The position numbers and the translations under genes are program-made. From Bacillota bacterium (GTDB taxonomy: Bacteria > Bacillota > Bacilli > Paenibacillales > Paenibacillaceae): a stretch of 64,000 nt of DNA. The stretch covers positions 23,261 through 87,260 of the forward strand of contig JAEWAQ010000037.1 in the NCBI GenBank assembly GCA_023391635.1. Direction: 5' to 3'. Below, piece after piece: positions 25,569 to 35,093 of this stretch (position 1 is its first letter; every line of letters starts with the position of its first letter). Below the pieces are notes generated by a model. It saw only the letters and a program-made list of their open reading frames with translations, searched no databases and had not been told where the DNA came from.

Positions 25569-27185
25569 TCAAATCCACCACCCGTTGTCGTCTCCGCCCA
25601 GCAGCTCGGCCGTCACCTTGTTCCATTCCCATACGGTTTCCGTCCCGTTCAGCAGCCAGCGGCTCGGGCATGTGGTCCGAAGCCAGTCGAGCGGTTCTGC
25701 GGGCGGCATCGGCTCGGCGGCCATCGCGAACGCGCGGGCGAGTTCCTTCGCCTGCTCCTTCGTCGCATCTTGCGGCGAAGCCGATACGAACAGCGGAGTT
25801 CCGCTTGCCGCAAGCAGTCTGAGCCACTGCCTGTTCAACTCCCAGGGCACCCGCTTCGTGAGGCCGACGCAATCGGCGTCATGGCTGTAGAATGTGCCGT
25901 GCTGCGGCATCCGAAATGCGAGCGTATTGACGCCCATATAGCGCGTTCTCTCCCACCACTTGCCGCTTGTGTCGTCGCCCGTGCGCTGAATGGCGAACAC
26001 GCCCGCTGACAACTGGCCGATCGTATTGCAGCCGATCACTTCCGCCTCGCCGGAAGCTTCCGCGATCGTCCGGTACAGTTCCAGCGTAATTTCCGCCGTC
26101 GTCCGCGAGCCGTCGCGAAACGCATGCGGCAGCGCATGGGGCCGCGACTTCATCTCGAGACCCCATTGCCCGAGCAGATCGAACGTCGTAAAATCGTGCT
26201 TGAGCAGCTCGAAGCCCCATCCGGCCATTCGCGCGACGGACGCCCGTATCGACTCCAGCGCTTCCGGAACGCTGGGATCGAGCACATCTCCGTTTTTGGC
26301 GCTGTATCGGATCCATTCCGCCGGAACATGTCCCGCCGTCGACAGCAACGGCCGGCACCAGATGCCGGGCTTGACTCCCAACTCCTTCATTTCGCCGGCG
26401 AGCCGGCGCATGTCGGGGAACCGGCTGTTGCCGATCCACGGCCCTCCGTTGCAGGCGCCGCCCCCTCCGAGAAGCTGCCAGCCATCGTCCAGCACCATAT
26501 AGGGCCTGTTGGTCCGATGGGAGGACAGCGACGACACGAAGCGGGCGTCCTCCAACATCTCCCGGTGCGAGCTGTTTCCGTAGGCGTAATACCAGTTATT
26601 CCCGCCGTACACAGGCTGGCGCGGCAGTACGGGCCGCTCGCACATCACCGCGCAGAACCGGCGCGCCGCCGCGAACGGCATTTCACCCTCGCTCCCCTCC
26701 ATATACACAAGCTCGGCGACCGGTAGCAGGCGCTCTCCCAGCCTCACGCCATTGCAGCCGCTGGAGACGTCCGCCGTAAACGTGACGCCATCGGCATCGA
26801 GCTGCCAGTAACACAAAGCGCCGGCGCCCGTTTTAACGCCGCACCCGTTCGTTCTGACGCCATCATGCATCAGAAAATACCAGGGCAGCACCCGTTCCGG
26901 CACGATCCCGCGCCACTCCAAGTCGCCATAACCGCGTTCCCAATGATCTCCGAGAATTATTATATTGCTGTCTGCCGGAGCGATGCTCCATCTGATTTTG
27001 ATCCGAAACACGGCCAAGTCCGGCGCCTCCAACTCCAGCGCCCGAAACTCGCCTCTCGCCTCCATCGCAATTTCGGCCCCCGCCGTCTGCCAGCGGTCGG
27101 ACCGCACCGCCGCCAGCGCCCGCCAGCCGTCGGCCGTTTGCAAGAACACGGCGGAAGGCTCGTCCAGCCATCCTTTCTTCAACAA
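25569..27185 (-). CDS. GH36-like alpha-galactosidase (clan GH-D)
   Basis: A 538-residue protein with clan GH-D signatures: VLDDGWQLLGG, GIWCRPLLS, the candidate nucleophile Asp in LLKHDFTTFDLLG, and RTGDDTSGKWW as candidate acid/base region. It has no signal peptide. The open frame extends upstream through the AraC gene, so the start must be a TTG. TTG 27185 lies eight bases after GGAGGAGGAG, and TTG 27182 overlaps the AraC stop as TTGA. Either way translation is coupled to the AraC gene. It is shorter than classical ~730-residue GH36 enzymes, so specificity is uncertain. Confidence 0.85.
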   Translation of the reverse strand: MLKKGWLDEPSAVFLQTADGWRALAAVRSDRWQTAGAEIAMEARGEFRALELEAPDLAVFRIKIRWSIAPADSNIIILGDHWERGYGDLEWRGIVPERVLPWYFLMHDGVRTNGCGVKTGAGALCYWQLDADGVTFTADVSSGCNGVRLGERLLPVAELVYMEGSEGEMPFAAARRFCAVMCERPVLPRQPVYGGNNWYYAYGNSSHREMLEDARFVSSLSSHRTNRPYMVLDDGWQLLGGGGACNGGPWIGNSRFPDMRRLAGEMKELGVKPGIWCRPLLSTAGHVPAEWIRYSAKNGDVLDPSVPEALESIRASVARMAGWGFELLKHDFTTFDLLGQWGLEMKSRPHALPHAFRDGSRTTAEITLELYRTIAEASGEAEVIGCNTIGQLSAGVFAIQRTGDDTSGKWWERTRYMGVNTLAFRMPQHGTFYSHDADCVGLTKRVPWELNRQWLRLLAASGTPLFVSASPQDATKEQAKELARAFAMAAEPMPPAEPLDWLRTTCPSRWLLNGTETVWEWNKVTAELLGGDDNGWWI

Positions 27186-28075
27186 CGCGATTTCTCCTCC
27201 TCCAGCTTTCTCCAATGATCGAAATCGTACACCGAGGCGCAATATTCGGTCAGGCTCATGTTCGTTTTTCGGCGAAAAATTTTGCCGAATGCATGCACGC
27301 TCGAATACCCGACGCGGTTGGCGATTTCTCCATAAGACAAGGTGCTCTCGAGCGCCAGCTTTTTGGCCGCTTCGATCCGCGCATAAATCTGATACTGAAC
27401 CGCCGTATAGCCGAACATTTTCGTGAACTGCGATGACAAATAGTTCCACGACAGCCCGGAAAGCTTCTCCAACTCCTTTGGCGCGATGTTTTTTTCAAGG
27501 TTTTGCGCAATATGGTTTTTGACCAGCACGAGCCTGGCCAGATTGCTGCGCCGGGAACCGCCTGACGCCTGACGCTTCTTGCGCATGCGGGAGCAAACGG
27601 ACAAGATCAGATGCAGCAACCCCTGGCATTGCATCTGATTGTCGATGCCGGGCTGATGATACTTCGCCGCCAATTCGCCAAGATAATGGTTGACTTCATG
27701 ATGGGCGTAATTGCCCATATAGTTCTCCCCCTGAAACAATTCCTCGTTCGGAAACGAAGATTGTCCGTAGTGGAAGACGACGGTTATCGAAATATAGTCA
27801 TCGTCCATGGCCGTTCGCACGGAATGCTTCTCGTACGGCCGATACAAGATGAGATCGCCTTTGCCCGTGTGGAATGTTCGGCCTTCGACCTCGAAATCCG
27901 CCTTGCCCTCCAGGACATACTGCAGCGCATACTGCTTGAGCACCCGATCCGTGAATCCCCAGCCTCTGGCCGCGTTGAAGATGTGCGCTTGCGTAATGTA
28001 CGGCGGATAATAGTAATCCTTCAGCTTGCCGATCGTCTCGTCCGGATGCAAGGCTGCCAAGTCTGGCGCGTTCAT
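27179..28075 (-). CDS. AraC-family regulator with N-terminal cupin domain
   Basis: A 298-residue regulator. The N-terminal half is a cupin-like sensing domain (YALQYVLEGKADFEVEGRTF, GDLILYRPYEKHS), and the last ~100 residues hold two helix-turn-helix motifs (LSGLSWNYLSSQFTKMFGYT and YGEIANRVGYSSVHAFGKIF). The terminal peptide MSLTEYCASVY closely matches the deleted AraC stub at 15973-16041. It lies 25 bases after the dehydrogenase gene and overlaps the GH36-like gene, forming dehydrogenase-AraC-GH36. It probably responds to a galactoside and controls this small operon. Confidence 0.92.
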   Translation of the reverse strand: MNAPDLAALHPDETIGKLKDYYYPPYITQAHIFNAARGWGFTDRVLKQYALQYVLEGKADFEVEGRTFHTGKGDLILYRPYEKHSVRTAMDDDYISITVVFHYGQSSFPNEELFQGENYMGNYAHHEVNHYLGELAAKYHQPGIDNQMQCQGLLHLILSVCSRMRKKRQASGGSRRSNLARLVLVKNHIAQNLEKNIAPKELEKLSGLSWNYLSSQFTKMFGYTAVQYQIYARIEAAKKLALESTLSYGEIANRVGYSSVHAFGKIFRRKTNMSLTEYCASVYDFDHWRKLEEEKSRC

Positions 28076-28100
28076 CAGGCTCGCCCTCCTTCTTCCTTCT

Positions 28101-29150
28101 TTACGTTACCTCCACGATTGCTTGCTCGCGGGCCGAGCGGTAAATCGCTTGCACGATCTTTAAGTCCCGAAGACCGATTTCCGCCGGAATCGGCGCCGGC
28201 TCGCCCTGCTGAACCGCGCGTACGAAGGCGGCATGCTGATCGTGGGGATTGTCGTCTACGTGTATGCCCGTCATCGTCAATTGCGGAAATTCAAGGTACG
28301 CGATCTTCCCCGGTTCCTTGTACCGGATATACGTTCCTTTGTACGCTGCTCCCAGCACGATTTCCACGCGGGTATTCTCGGTAACCGTAATAAATCCTTT
28401 CGAGCCGTAGATGCTTAGCGTAAATTGATAACTGCAATAAGAAGCCTCTACCGAACCCAGAATCCCGCCCGACAAATAACACGACGCCACCGTCACGTCA
28501 TCTCCGCCGATTAACGGGGAACGGCGGTTATGGCTGAACGCCATCACCTTCTCCACGGACTGGCCGACAAGCCATTGCACCATGTTGAGCGGGTGGATCG
28601 CCATCTGAATCAACGCGCCTCCGCCAGTCTTCTCCAATGAATTGCGCCAATTGCCCGGCTTTACGAAATCCTCGCTGTTGGCCGCCGCCCGGGCGCGAAC
28701 GCCGGAAACTTCGCCAAGCAGTCCGCTGTCGATGATTTCTTTGATCTCGTAAAATAGCGGGTTATCGAAGAAGCTCATGTACATCCCCGCCAGCTTCCCG
28801 TTCCGATAGGCGGCTTGCACGATTTGCTCCGCTTCCGCAACCGATGGGGCAAGCGGCTTCTGGATCAGCACGTGCTTGCCGGCGTTCAGCGCGGCAATCG
28901 CTTGCGCGGCATGAAAGTGATTGGGCGTACTGATATCCAGCAGATCGATATGCGGCGCAAGCGCGTCTTCGAAAGACGTGCTCCAATGCTCGACACCGAG
29001 CGATTCGGCCGCCCTGCGGCAGGTTTCCTCGTTCACATCCACGAGCAGGCCAATCTTGGCATTCGGGATGCGAAGATAGGAACTGTGCGTAACTTCGCCG
29101 AATCCCCCGCAGCCAACCAGCGCGATACACGTTGTTTTATCGTGATTCAA
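28101..29150 (-). CDS. Gfo/Idh/MocA-family NAD(P)-dependent oxidoreductase
   Basis: A 349-residue dehydrogenase. The N-terminus has the Rossmann motif CIALVGCGGFGEVTHSSYLR and the family signature VLIQKPLAPSVAEAEQIV (variant of EKP). Members oxidise or epimerise sugars, inositols and related polyols. TTG 29150 is chosen because GAGAGG lies seven bases upstream; another TTG at 29171 has no site. It heads the operon with AraC and the GH36-like enzyme and is divergent from a second GH-D enzyme at 29375, sharing a 224-base spacer. The sugar substrate is unknown. Confidence 0.9.
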   Translation of the reverse strand: MNHDKTTCIALVGCGGFGEVTHSSYLRIPNAKIGLLVDVNEETCRRAAESLGVEHWSTSFEDALAPHIDLLDISTPNHFHAAQAIAALNAGKHVLIQKPLAPSVAEAEQIVQAAYRNGKLAGMYMSFFDNPLFYEIKEIIDSGLLGEVSGVRARAAANSEDFVKPGNWRNSLEKTGGGALIQMAIHPLNMVQWLVGQSVEKVMAFSHNRRSPLIGGDDVTVASCYLSGGILGSVEASYCSYQFTLSIYGSKGFITVTENTRVEIVLGAAYKGTYIRYKEPGKIAYLEFPQLTMTGIHVDDNPHDQHAAFVRAVQQGEPAPIPAEIGLRDLKIVQAIYRSAREQAIVEVT

Positions 29151-29202
29151 GGGCCATCCTCTCCGTTTCAATCGTTCGTTTGAGCTCTCAAGCTATCTTA
29201 TT

Positions 29203-29335
29203 ATTATAAAAGGATTGGGCGGCCGAACCCATTGTAATAATTTCTCTTTTACTGTCTTTTCATAGCTTTTCGTAATTTTGGATACTTCTTTCCGTGTTTG
29301 GGCTAAATACCGACGCTTGGATTCGCTTTTATAAT
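29203..29335. promoter_or_regulatory. Divergent promoter region between dehydrogenase and GH-D genes
   Basis: TATAAT appears on the plus strand at 29330-29335, 40 bases upstream of the GH-D start, and on the minus strand at 29208-29203, upstream of the dehydrogenase gene. No good -35 boxes were found at the right spacing, as is usual for AraC-activated promoters. The spacer is AT-rich relative to its flanks. Confidence 0.4.
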
Positions 29336-29374
29336 GAGTTCAGACGAATGAGGAACCTGGGAGAGTGACAAGCG

Positions 29375-31621
29375 ATGAACCTGCAATTTTCACCCCTTAT
29401 CGTTGCGGCGAAGGGAAAAAGATTGGTTTGGGAGATCGACAAAGATCAAGCCGTGCTGACGGCGGAGCAGCCACATGCGAACGAACACGCGGAGCGGTCG
29501 TCTGCTGCTCGCAGCGTGATCTGGTCCGGCAGCCTGCTGCCCGCATTCGAGATCGAGTCGGGCAGCGGCGATACGGTCTATGTGAAGGGCGCCGCGTCAG
29601 CGGTGGAGCTCGACTCAATCGGCCCGGGCTTCCGAATCGCCCTGGACTTCGGCACATTCGGCAGCGGTTCGCTTGATGGTGCTGCAACGGAATGGGGATT
29701 GCGGTTCACATGTCTTCAGACGAACTGGACGGCGGACACGCGAATCGTCTCCATGCAGTTCGGAACCCGGCCGCTGACCCGGACAGAGCAGCTCCGTGCG
29801 CCCCGCCTCGACCGCACGTACTGGCCGGATTGGTCATCGGAAGGCTATTGCGTTCCGGCAGCAGGTTCTTCTCCGACCCATTCCTTCTTCCGCTGTTGGG
29901 ATTTGGGCGACGCGAAGCTGCCTCTTGGCAGCTTCGGCGATGCGATGGGAACGCCTTACGCGGCGGCTTTCCCGCGGCCGTTATACGCCGCGGCGATGGG
30001 AGGGAGGCACGGCTGGATAGCTTTCGGTCCCGGCGAAATTCCCGACGCTCCGTTAACGTTGCAGCTGCAGTCGACAACCGCAAGCCTTCAATTCGCTTAC
30101 CGGGAAGACCTCTGGTCTCCTCCGGATCCGAGGGAGCGCACATGGACAGAGCCTCTCCGTCTGGCATGGGGAGATTCCGGTTACGAGGCATTGGACCGCC
30201 TTTACGCTTCCTTCGGCCCTTTCGAGCCGAAATCCCCGCATCATGCGCGCTCATTTCTGTGCACCTGGGGCGATTTCAAGGAAGGCCGCTTCGACTTGAA
30301 GCATTTCACGCGGCGGGTGTCCCGCAGCACGCTGGCAGACATGGTCATTATGGACGACAGCTGGGAAACGTTTAACGGCAGCGGCGAACCGAACCTGGAG
30401 AGATTTCCGGATTTTGAAGCGGACTTGGAAGCGCTTCGTGGGCAGGGCTACGAAATCGCGCTCTGGCAAAGCCTCGGCTGGACGGACGATCCCGAAGCTT
30501 CCGGCCTGACCGCCGAAGATTTGCTATGCGGGCCGGACGGAGTTCCCCGCCAGTGGCGTTGGTCCGGCAACCCGCTCGGTGAAGGCGGGTATCATTATTT
30601 GCTCGATCCCAGCTCGGCAAGGACGAGGCAGCTGATCGTCAGCCGTACACAGCGCATCATGCGCAGATGGCGGCCCGCCGCCCTGAAGCTGGACTTCGGT
30701 TACGGCTTTCCCGGTCCGGACGCATGCGTGCCGCGGAATCCGGCTTATCGGGGAGAGCGGCTGGCCCATTCCTTGCTCCAGCTCACCTGCGACGCCGCAA
30801 AATCCGTCGATCCGACAGTTACGATTATTTATTACGGCGTTCATCCCCTGCTCCGCGACGTTACCGACATGATCAATCTCGACGATCTCGGCGACGCGGG
30901 CGATAGCGCAGCCCATGAGATCACAGGCCATAACCAGCGCTGCCTGTGGGCATCGCTGGCCGCATCACGCGGACTGCCCGTCAACACTTCGACCGGCTAT
31001 TACTGGGACGCGCTCGGCTCCATTCTGCTGGACACCTCGGTCGTGGGCGTGAACGGGCTGACGCTCGGCGAATTCGATAACGACGGCAAGCGGATAACGG
31101 ATTCGGACTTGAACCGCTGGGCTGCGCTTCAAGCCTGGCATCGCCGCACTTGCGGCTGGAAGCCCTTATGGCTCGAAGCGGAGGTCGGAAGCTTGAAGGG
31201 TGAGCCTCGGATCGTGTCGTGGGGGAGAATCGAAGCGCCGAACGAAGGAGAGACGGTGGCTGGCACAGCGACGAACTCCGTGCTGACCGCTCTCGCGCTT
31301 CGCGAACACGGCAGGTCGTCAGCCATTCGATATGAGCAGGTGCCTTATGTTCGATTTACGGGCAAGTGGGCGCTGATCTCCCAGGACGGGCGGGATTTGA
31401 GCGTATCCGGCCGCTTCGTATGCATTCCGTTCTCGGCCGGCACGCTCGCCATCGAAGGCTCATTCGCCGCCGTGCAAGCGTATGGAGCGGTCGAAGGGCG
31501 TTTAATGCCCCTGGACTTGGACGCGCCGCCTCGCACTCTTGACTTGCCGGAGCTCCGGCTGGAAGTGACGGATGAACAACTGTCGAAGCTCGCAGGGTTT
31601 GAGATCATTCGGAAATCTTGA
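29375..31621 (+). CDS. Clan GH-D glycoside hydrolase, GH36-like (alpha-galactosidase-like)
   Basis: A 748-residue protein without signal peptide. The N-terminal ~280 residues form a beta-rich domain, followed by a TIM barrel with MVIMDDSWETFNG, the candidate nucleophile Asp in ALKLDFGYGFPGPD and the candidate acid/base region INLDDLGDAGDSAAHEI, then a C-terminal beta domain. This is the alpha-galactosidase/melibiase layout but distant from characterised enzymes. ATG 29375 follows GGGAGAG. It is divergent from the dehydrogenase/AraC/GH36 operon, probably under the same AraC regulator, and ends at the terminator at 31628. Confidence 0.8.
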   Translation: MNLQFSPLIVAAKGKRLVWEIDKDQAVLTAEQPHANEHAERSSAARSVIWSGSLLPAFEIESGSGDTVYVKGAASAVELDSIGPGFRIALDFGTFGSGSLDGAATEWGLRFTCLQTNWTADTRIVSMQFGTRPLTRTEQLRAPRLDRTYWPDWSSEGYCVPAAGSSPTHSFFRCWDLGDAKLPLGSFGDAMGTPYAAAFPRPLYAAAMGGRHGWIAFGPGEIPDAPLTLQLQSTTASLQFAYREDLWSPPDPRERTWTEPLRLAWGDSGYEALDRLYASFGPFEPKSPHHARSFLCTWGDFKEGRFDLKHFTRRVSRSTLADMVIMDDSWETFNGSGEPNLERFPDFEADLEALRGQGYEIALWQSLGWTDDPEASGLTAEDLLCGPDGVPRQWRWSGNPLGEGGYHYLLDPSSARTRQLIVSRTQRIMRRWRPAALKLDFGYGFPGPDACVPRNPAYRGERLAHSLLQLTCDAAKSVDPTVTIIYYGVHPLLRDVTDMINLDDLGDAGDSAAHEITGHNQRCLWASLAASRGLPVNTSTGYYWDALGSILLDTSVVGVNGLTLGEFDNDGKRITDSDLNRWAALQAWHRRTCGWKPLWLEAEVGSLKGEPRIVSWGRIEAPNEGETVAGTATNSVLTALALREHGRSSAIRYEQVPYVRFTGKWALISQDGRDLSVSGRFVCIPFSAGTLAIEGSFAAVQAYGAVEGRLMPLDLDAPPRTLDLPELRLEVTDEQLSKLAGFEIIRKS

Positions 31622-31627
31622 GCAGAA

Positions 31628-31680
31628 AAGCACACCCCGGGAACATCTGAAACGACGCTCGTTGAAGTGTGCTTCTCTTT
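31628..31680. terminator. Bidirectional terminator between GH-D gene and malic enzyme gene
   Basis: AAGCACAC (31628-31635) pairs with GTGTGCTT (31667-31674). A T-rich stretch follows on the plus strand (ctctttcgattattttcc) and an AAAA stretch precedes, so it can serve both converging genes. Confidence 0.7.
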
Positions 31681-31713
31681 CGATTATTTTCCAACCGACC
31701 TTGCTAAGCGGCC

Positions 31714-33120
31714 TTACGCTCTGAAATCCTTCGGAATTCTTCGAGCCACATCGGTCGCAATCGCTGTTTCGATAACGGATTGGCGAATTTTGCTCACCAC
31801 TTGTTCATTGAAAATGCTGGGGATAATGTAGTGCTCATTCCGTTCATCCTCCGTCACCACGGATGCAATCGCCTGTGCCGCGACCAGCTTCATCGATTCG
31901 TTGATGCTGCGGGCCCGGCAATCCAGCAGCCCCCGGAATAATCCCGGGAATACCAATACGTTGTTAATCTGATTCGGGTAATCGCTGCGTCCGCTTGCAT
32001 AAATGCCCACGTGAGGAAGCGCTTCTTCCGGGGAAATTTCAGGCTCCGGGTTGGCCATGGCAAACACGATGCTGCGATCAGCCATATTCTCGACATCGCG
32101 GCTTGTCAGCAGCTTTCCCCGGGATACGCCGATGAAGACATCGGCACCGCAAATCGCCTCCTTCAGCGTGACTTCGCCGTCTTCGACTTGCGGCTGTTCG
32201 GACAGCCAGTGCCACACCGGGTGCGAGTAGCTCTTGCCGCGAACGATAGCGCCGTTCTTGTCAACAGGTACAAGCCGCGTAACGCCCGCCGCCAACAGCA
32301 TTTTGCATATCGCGGCTCCCGCGGCGCCGATACCGTTCACCACAACGCGAACTTCCTCCATCCGTTTTCGCACAACCTTGAGCGCATTCAGCAATCCTGC
32401 GACGACCACAATTGCCGTACCGTGCTGGTCATCGTGAAAAACCGGGATATCCAGTTCGCCGGCAAGCCGTTGTTCAATTTCAAAGCAGCGTGGGGAGCTG
32501 ATGTCTTCCAGGTTGATCCCGCCGAATATCGGACTGATCGACTTGATGGTGCGAACGATTTCTTCCGTGTCCTGCGAATTCAGGCAAATCGGGAAGGCGT
32601 CTACTCCCGCAAGTTGCTTGAATAACATCGCTTTTCCTTCCATCACCGGTGCTGCTGCCAACGGTCCGATATTTCCCAGGCCGAGAACAGCGGAACCGTC
32701 GGATATGACCGCAACCGTGTTGCGTTTGATGGTCAGCGAGAACGCTTTGTCCGGTTGCTCCGAGATCGCCATGCAAACTTTGGCGACTCCCGGTGTGTAT
32801 ACGCGAGACAAGTCATCCCGATTCTTGATGGGCATGGAGGGAGAAATGCGAATTTTGCCCCCCAGATGCGCCAGAAAGGTCCGGTCGGATACATTCACAA
32901 TGTGCAGACCTTCTATCTGGCGAAGCGAATCTACAATACGGGATTCTTCCGCATCCGACACGTCAACGGTGATATCGCGAATCGACTTGTCTTTTCCGGA
33001 ATGAATGACATCGATGGAAGTGACGTCTCCGCCAGCCATGCCGATGGCTGCGGCTACCTCTCCAAAGCGAATCTGCCGATGCTCAAGTTCCATGCGCAAA
33101 ATAAGGTTCGAGTATGCCAA
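31714..33120 (-). CDS. NAD(P)-dependent malic enzyme with N-terminal ACT domain
   Basis: A 468-residue enzyme that oxidatively decarboxylates malate to pyruvate. Residues 1-80 are an ACT-like regulatory domain (RQIRFGEVAAAIGMAGGDV). The malic-enzyme core follows: SRVYTPGVAKVCMAI, NTVAVISDGSAVLGLGNIG, metal-binding FHDDQHGTAIVVVAGL and NAD-binding VVVNGIGAAGAAICKMLL. TTG 33120 is the start, seven bases after GAAGGGG; an in-frame ATG at 33150 has no site. It lies 33 bases downstream of a decayed alanine dehydrogenase gene, so a pyruvate-producing operon has been damaged while this gene stays intact. Confidence 0.92.
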   Translation of the reverse strand: MAYSNLILRMELEHRQIRFGEVAAAIGMAGGDVTSIDVIHSGKDKSIRDITVDVSDAEESRIVDSLRQIEGLHIVNVSDRTFLAHLGGKIRISPSMPIKNRDDLSRVYTPGVAKVCMAISEQPDKAFSLTIKRNTVAVISDGSAVLGLGNIGPLAAAPVMEGKAMLFKQLAGVDAFPICLNSQDTEEIVRTIKSISPIFGGINLEDISSPRCFEIEQRLAGELDIPVFHDDQHGTAIVVVAGLLNALKVVRKRMEEVRVVVNGIGAAGAAICKMLLAAGVTRLVPVDKNGAIVRGKSYSHPVWHWLSEQPQVEDGEVTLKEAICGADVFIGVSRGKLLTSRDVENMADRSIVFAMANPEPEISPEEALPHVGIYASGRSDYPNQINNVLVFPGLFRGLLDCRARSINESMKLVAAQAIASVVTEDERNEHYIIPSIFNEQVVSKIRQSVIETAIATDVARRIPKDFRA

Positions 33121-33153
33121 GCTGTTTCCCCTTCTCTCCTTGTCATGCATCGG

Positions 33154-33705
33154 TTATGAAATCAACGTTATCGGATCCGTATAATCCAGTCCCAAATAAT
33201 CCGCTGCAGGTTTGCAGGTCATCTTCCCTGCATACGTGTTAAGCCCCGCCAGCAAAGACGAATCGTTCGACAACGCTTGCTTGATTCCTTGATTGGCGAT
33301 TCGAACAAGATAGGGCAATGTCGCCGATTCCAGCGCCTGGGTCGACGTTCTCGGTACGGCACCCGGCATGTTCGCAACGGAATAATGGATTACGCCGTGC
33401 TTCGCATAGCAGGGATCATCGTGCGTGGTGATGCGGTCAATCGTTTCGATGGATCCGCCCTGATCGATGGCGACATCCACGATGATATCCAGAATCGTCA
33501 CTTTCACCCCGAGACCTACCGCCATTCTTGCCGCATTGGCGCCGACGACGCCGCCGACAATGACGACTTGACCTCTCTGAACGCCGGGAACGCCGCCCAG
33601 CAGGATGCCCATGCCGCCGTTATATTTCTGCAGCAGCCTAATTGGCAAAGGATTGCGCCAGCGCACGGCGGTCATCGGAACGATTCTCGCCTGCGTAGGT
33701 AACAA
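33154..33705 (-). pseudogene. ald: Alanine dehydrogenase remnant (N-terminus and central segment lost)
   Basis: From about 33637 downwards the frame matches alanine dehydrogenase: YNGGMGILLGGVPGVQRG, ANAARMAVGLG, then VDVAIDQGGSIETIDRITTH, HYSVANMPGAVPRTST and LNTYAGKMTCKP. Three lesions are visible. The N-terminal ~160 residues are absent. The NAD-binding loop reads VGGVVG instead of the usual GGGVVG pattern. About 50 residues are missing between VKVTILD and IIVDVAIDQGG. The first ~25 residues of the frame look frame-disturbed. A full enzyme has about 370 residues; this frame has 183. It cannot be active. Confidence 0.85.
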
Positions 33706-34810
33706 GCTTGCCGCGCTTGCCGGTACCCGTCATATCGGTATCGGTCTCGCCTGCGGCGGTCAGCGTCAGGGCTAGGTTGAAATCATATTGCTCCTAGAGT
33801 CCCATTAACGCGGAGCCCTCTGCGGTAGTACCGGAAAAGTCACCCATCAGAGAGTCGCCATGGAGGTTTCCGTCCCAATAGGTGAAATAGGCCGGATCGC
33901 TCGGTGCGGGAGCCGTCCAGTCGCTGTCGGCGTTTATGCCGGGGATGCGGAGGGCTGAGTCGTTGAGGTCGGCGGCCTTCGCCATCAGATCCGCCTCATA
34001 CTCCGTCCGCTGGATGGCGGTAAGAGAGTCAAGCCCCTCCTGCCCCAGCATGATGCCGTCAGGATTGGCCATAGGGACGATGACAAACTGGTTCAAAGAC
34101 CAGAAATCGCTCATCTTCTCGTTGTCGATGACGGCCAGACGGCTGTTCCAAAGCCAGAATTCGGCCATCTTCATCAATAGCAGGGGATTCGCCCAGTCGG
34201 TGCCCTGCTGTCCGCCCACAATCAGCAGACTGTTCCTCGCCGTATCGCTACCGATAACGATTGCGGGGATGTCCCGACCCAGCTCCGATTGACCGATGAC
34301 CTCCACCCGAAAGGTGTGCACATAGGCATGGGGATTCTCGTCCGGATCTCCGAAGATCGCCTCCAAGCTATCCAGCTCATCTTGCAATTGGTTGTAACTA
34401 TGGTTCCATTGATTGCGCTCGAATTTTGCGGGTTTGGGTTGAAGCCCGCTATGTACCTTTGTGCTGTCAACCGTATATGCGGCGGCGGTATAGGTGCGAA
34501 AGTTCGGTTCCTTGCCGGTAGGGGCATAAGCCGGATTCTCCTGAAGGGATCTCGTAATTCGGAGCGGTTGATCTATGAAGCCTTCAAATAAATTCGTAAA
34601 ATCGGAATCATAACCAATGAATTTGCCTGTTAAACTTTGAGGCGTTGTCGGGCTCGCGCTGCTGTTGGGCAAATAGCCCCCGGCCCAGTTCAGATCGCGA
34701 TCCCAGCCTTCCGCAGCATCGCTGCCCAGTGCAGGAGACACGGGGAGAACGAGACCCGACAGCGTCATAGTCAGAATCAGCAGCATCGTCAGGATGCGCT
34801 TTGCTTTCAT
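33641..34810 (-). pseudogene. Secreted M14-type carboxypeptidase, interrupted and degenerate
   Basis: The frame starts at ATG 34810 with a Sec signal peptide (MKAKRILTMLLILTMTLSGL, ending near SPALGS). It has the M14 features RVEVIGQSELGRDIPAIVIG, LLIVGGQQGTDWANP and IVPMANPDGIMLG. The zinc motif normally reads HxxE, but here it is QQGTD, so both ligands are changed. The frame stops at TAG 33796-33794 after SALMGL; in the same frame the sequence continues EQYDFNLALTLTAAGE, which fits the next part of an M14 enzyme, before ending at 33638. The C-terminal third, including the catalytic Glu, is absent and the sequence runs into the ald remnant. Confidence 0.72.
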
Positions 34811-35018
34811 TGTTTACACCCTTTCTGTTCGTTAGATTCTAAAGTACGGTTCGATGCTGGATCCGGTAAAGGAATTTTCCGCATGTTCATACGTCTCCCC
34901 TCACTTTTCTTGAATAATATTCACTTACATTGTAGGCGTTTTCAAAATCGGATTGAATAACAGAAAACGCCTCCGCATTTATCATTTTGTGATCGTGATG
35001 ACTTCGGACAACTATGTC

Positions 35019-35062
35019 ATGCTCGATCCTTTCTCATTTTATGCTTGATTCTTTGTCATTTT
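35019..35062. repeat. Tandem 22-bp repeat, two copies
   Basis: Two abutting units, 35019-35040 and 35041-35062, begin atgctcgatc/atgcttgatt and end tcatttt; they match at 19 of 22 positions. A partial relative (atcattttgtgatc) lies at 34981. The stretch 34811-35093 holds no gene and is AT-rich near this repeat. Function unknown. Confidence 0.6.
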
Positions 35063-35093
35063 ATGATCCACTCCTTTCTAGCCCTCCATCACC

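Noticed and set aside
33794..33796. Programmed readthrough of an amber codon in the M14 peptidase
   Set aside because: The zinc-binding residues are already lost and the downstream frame is short and ends before the catalytic region, so a nonsense mutation in a dying gene is simpler.
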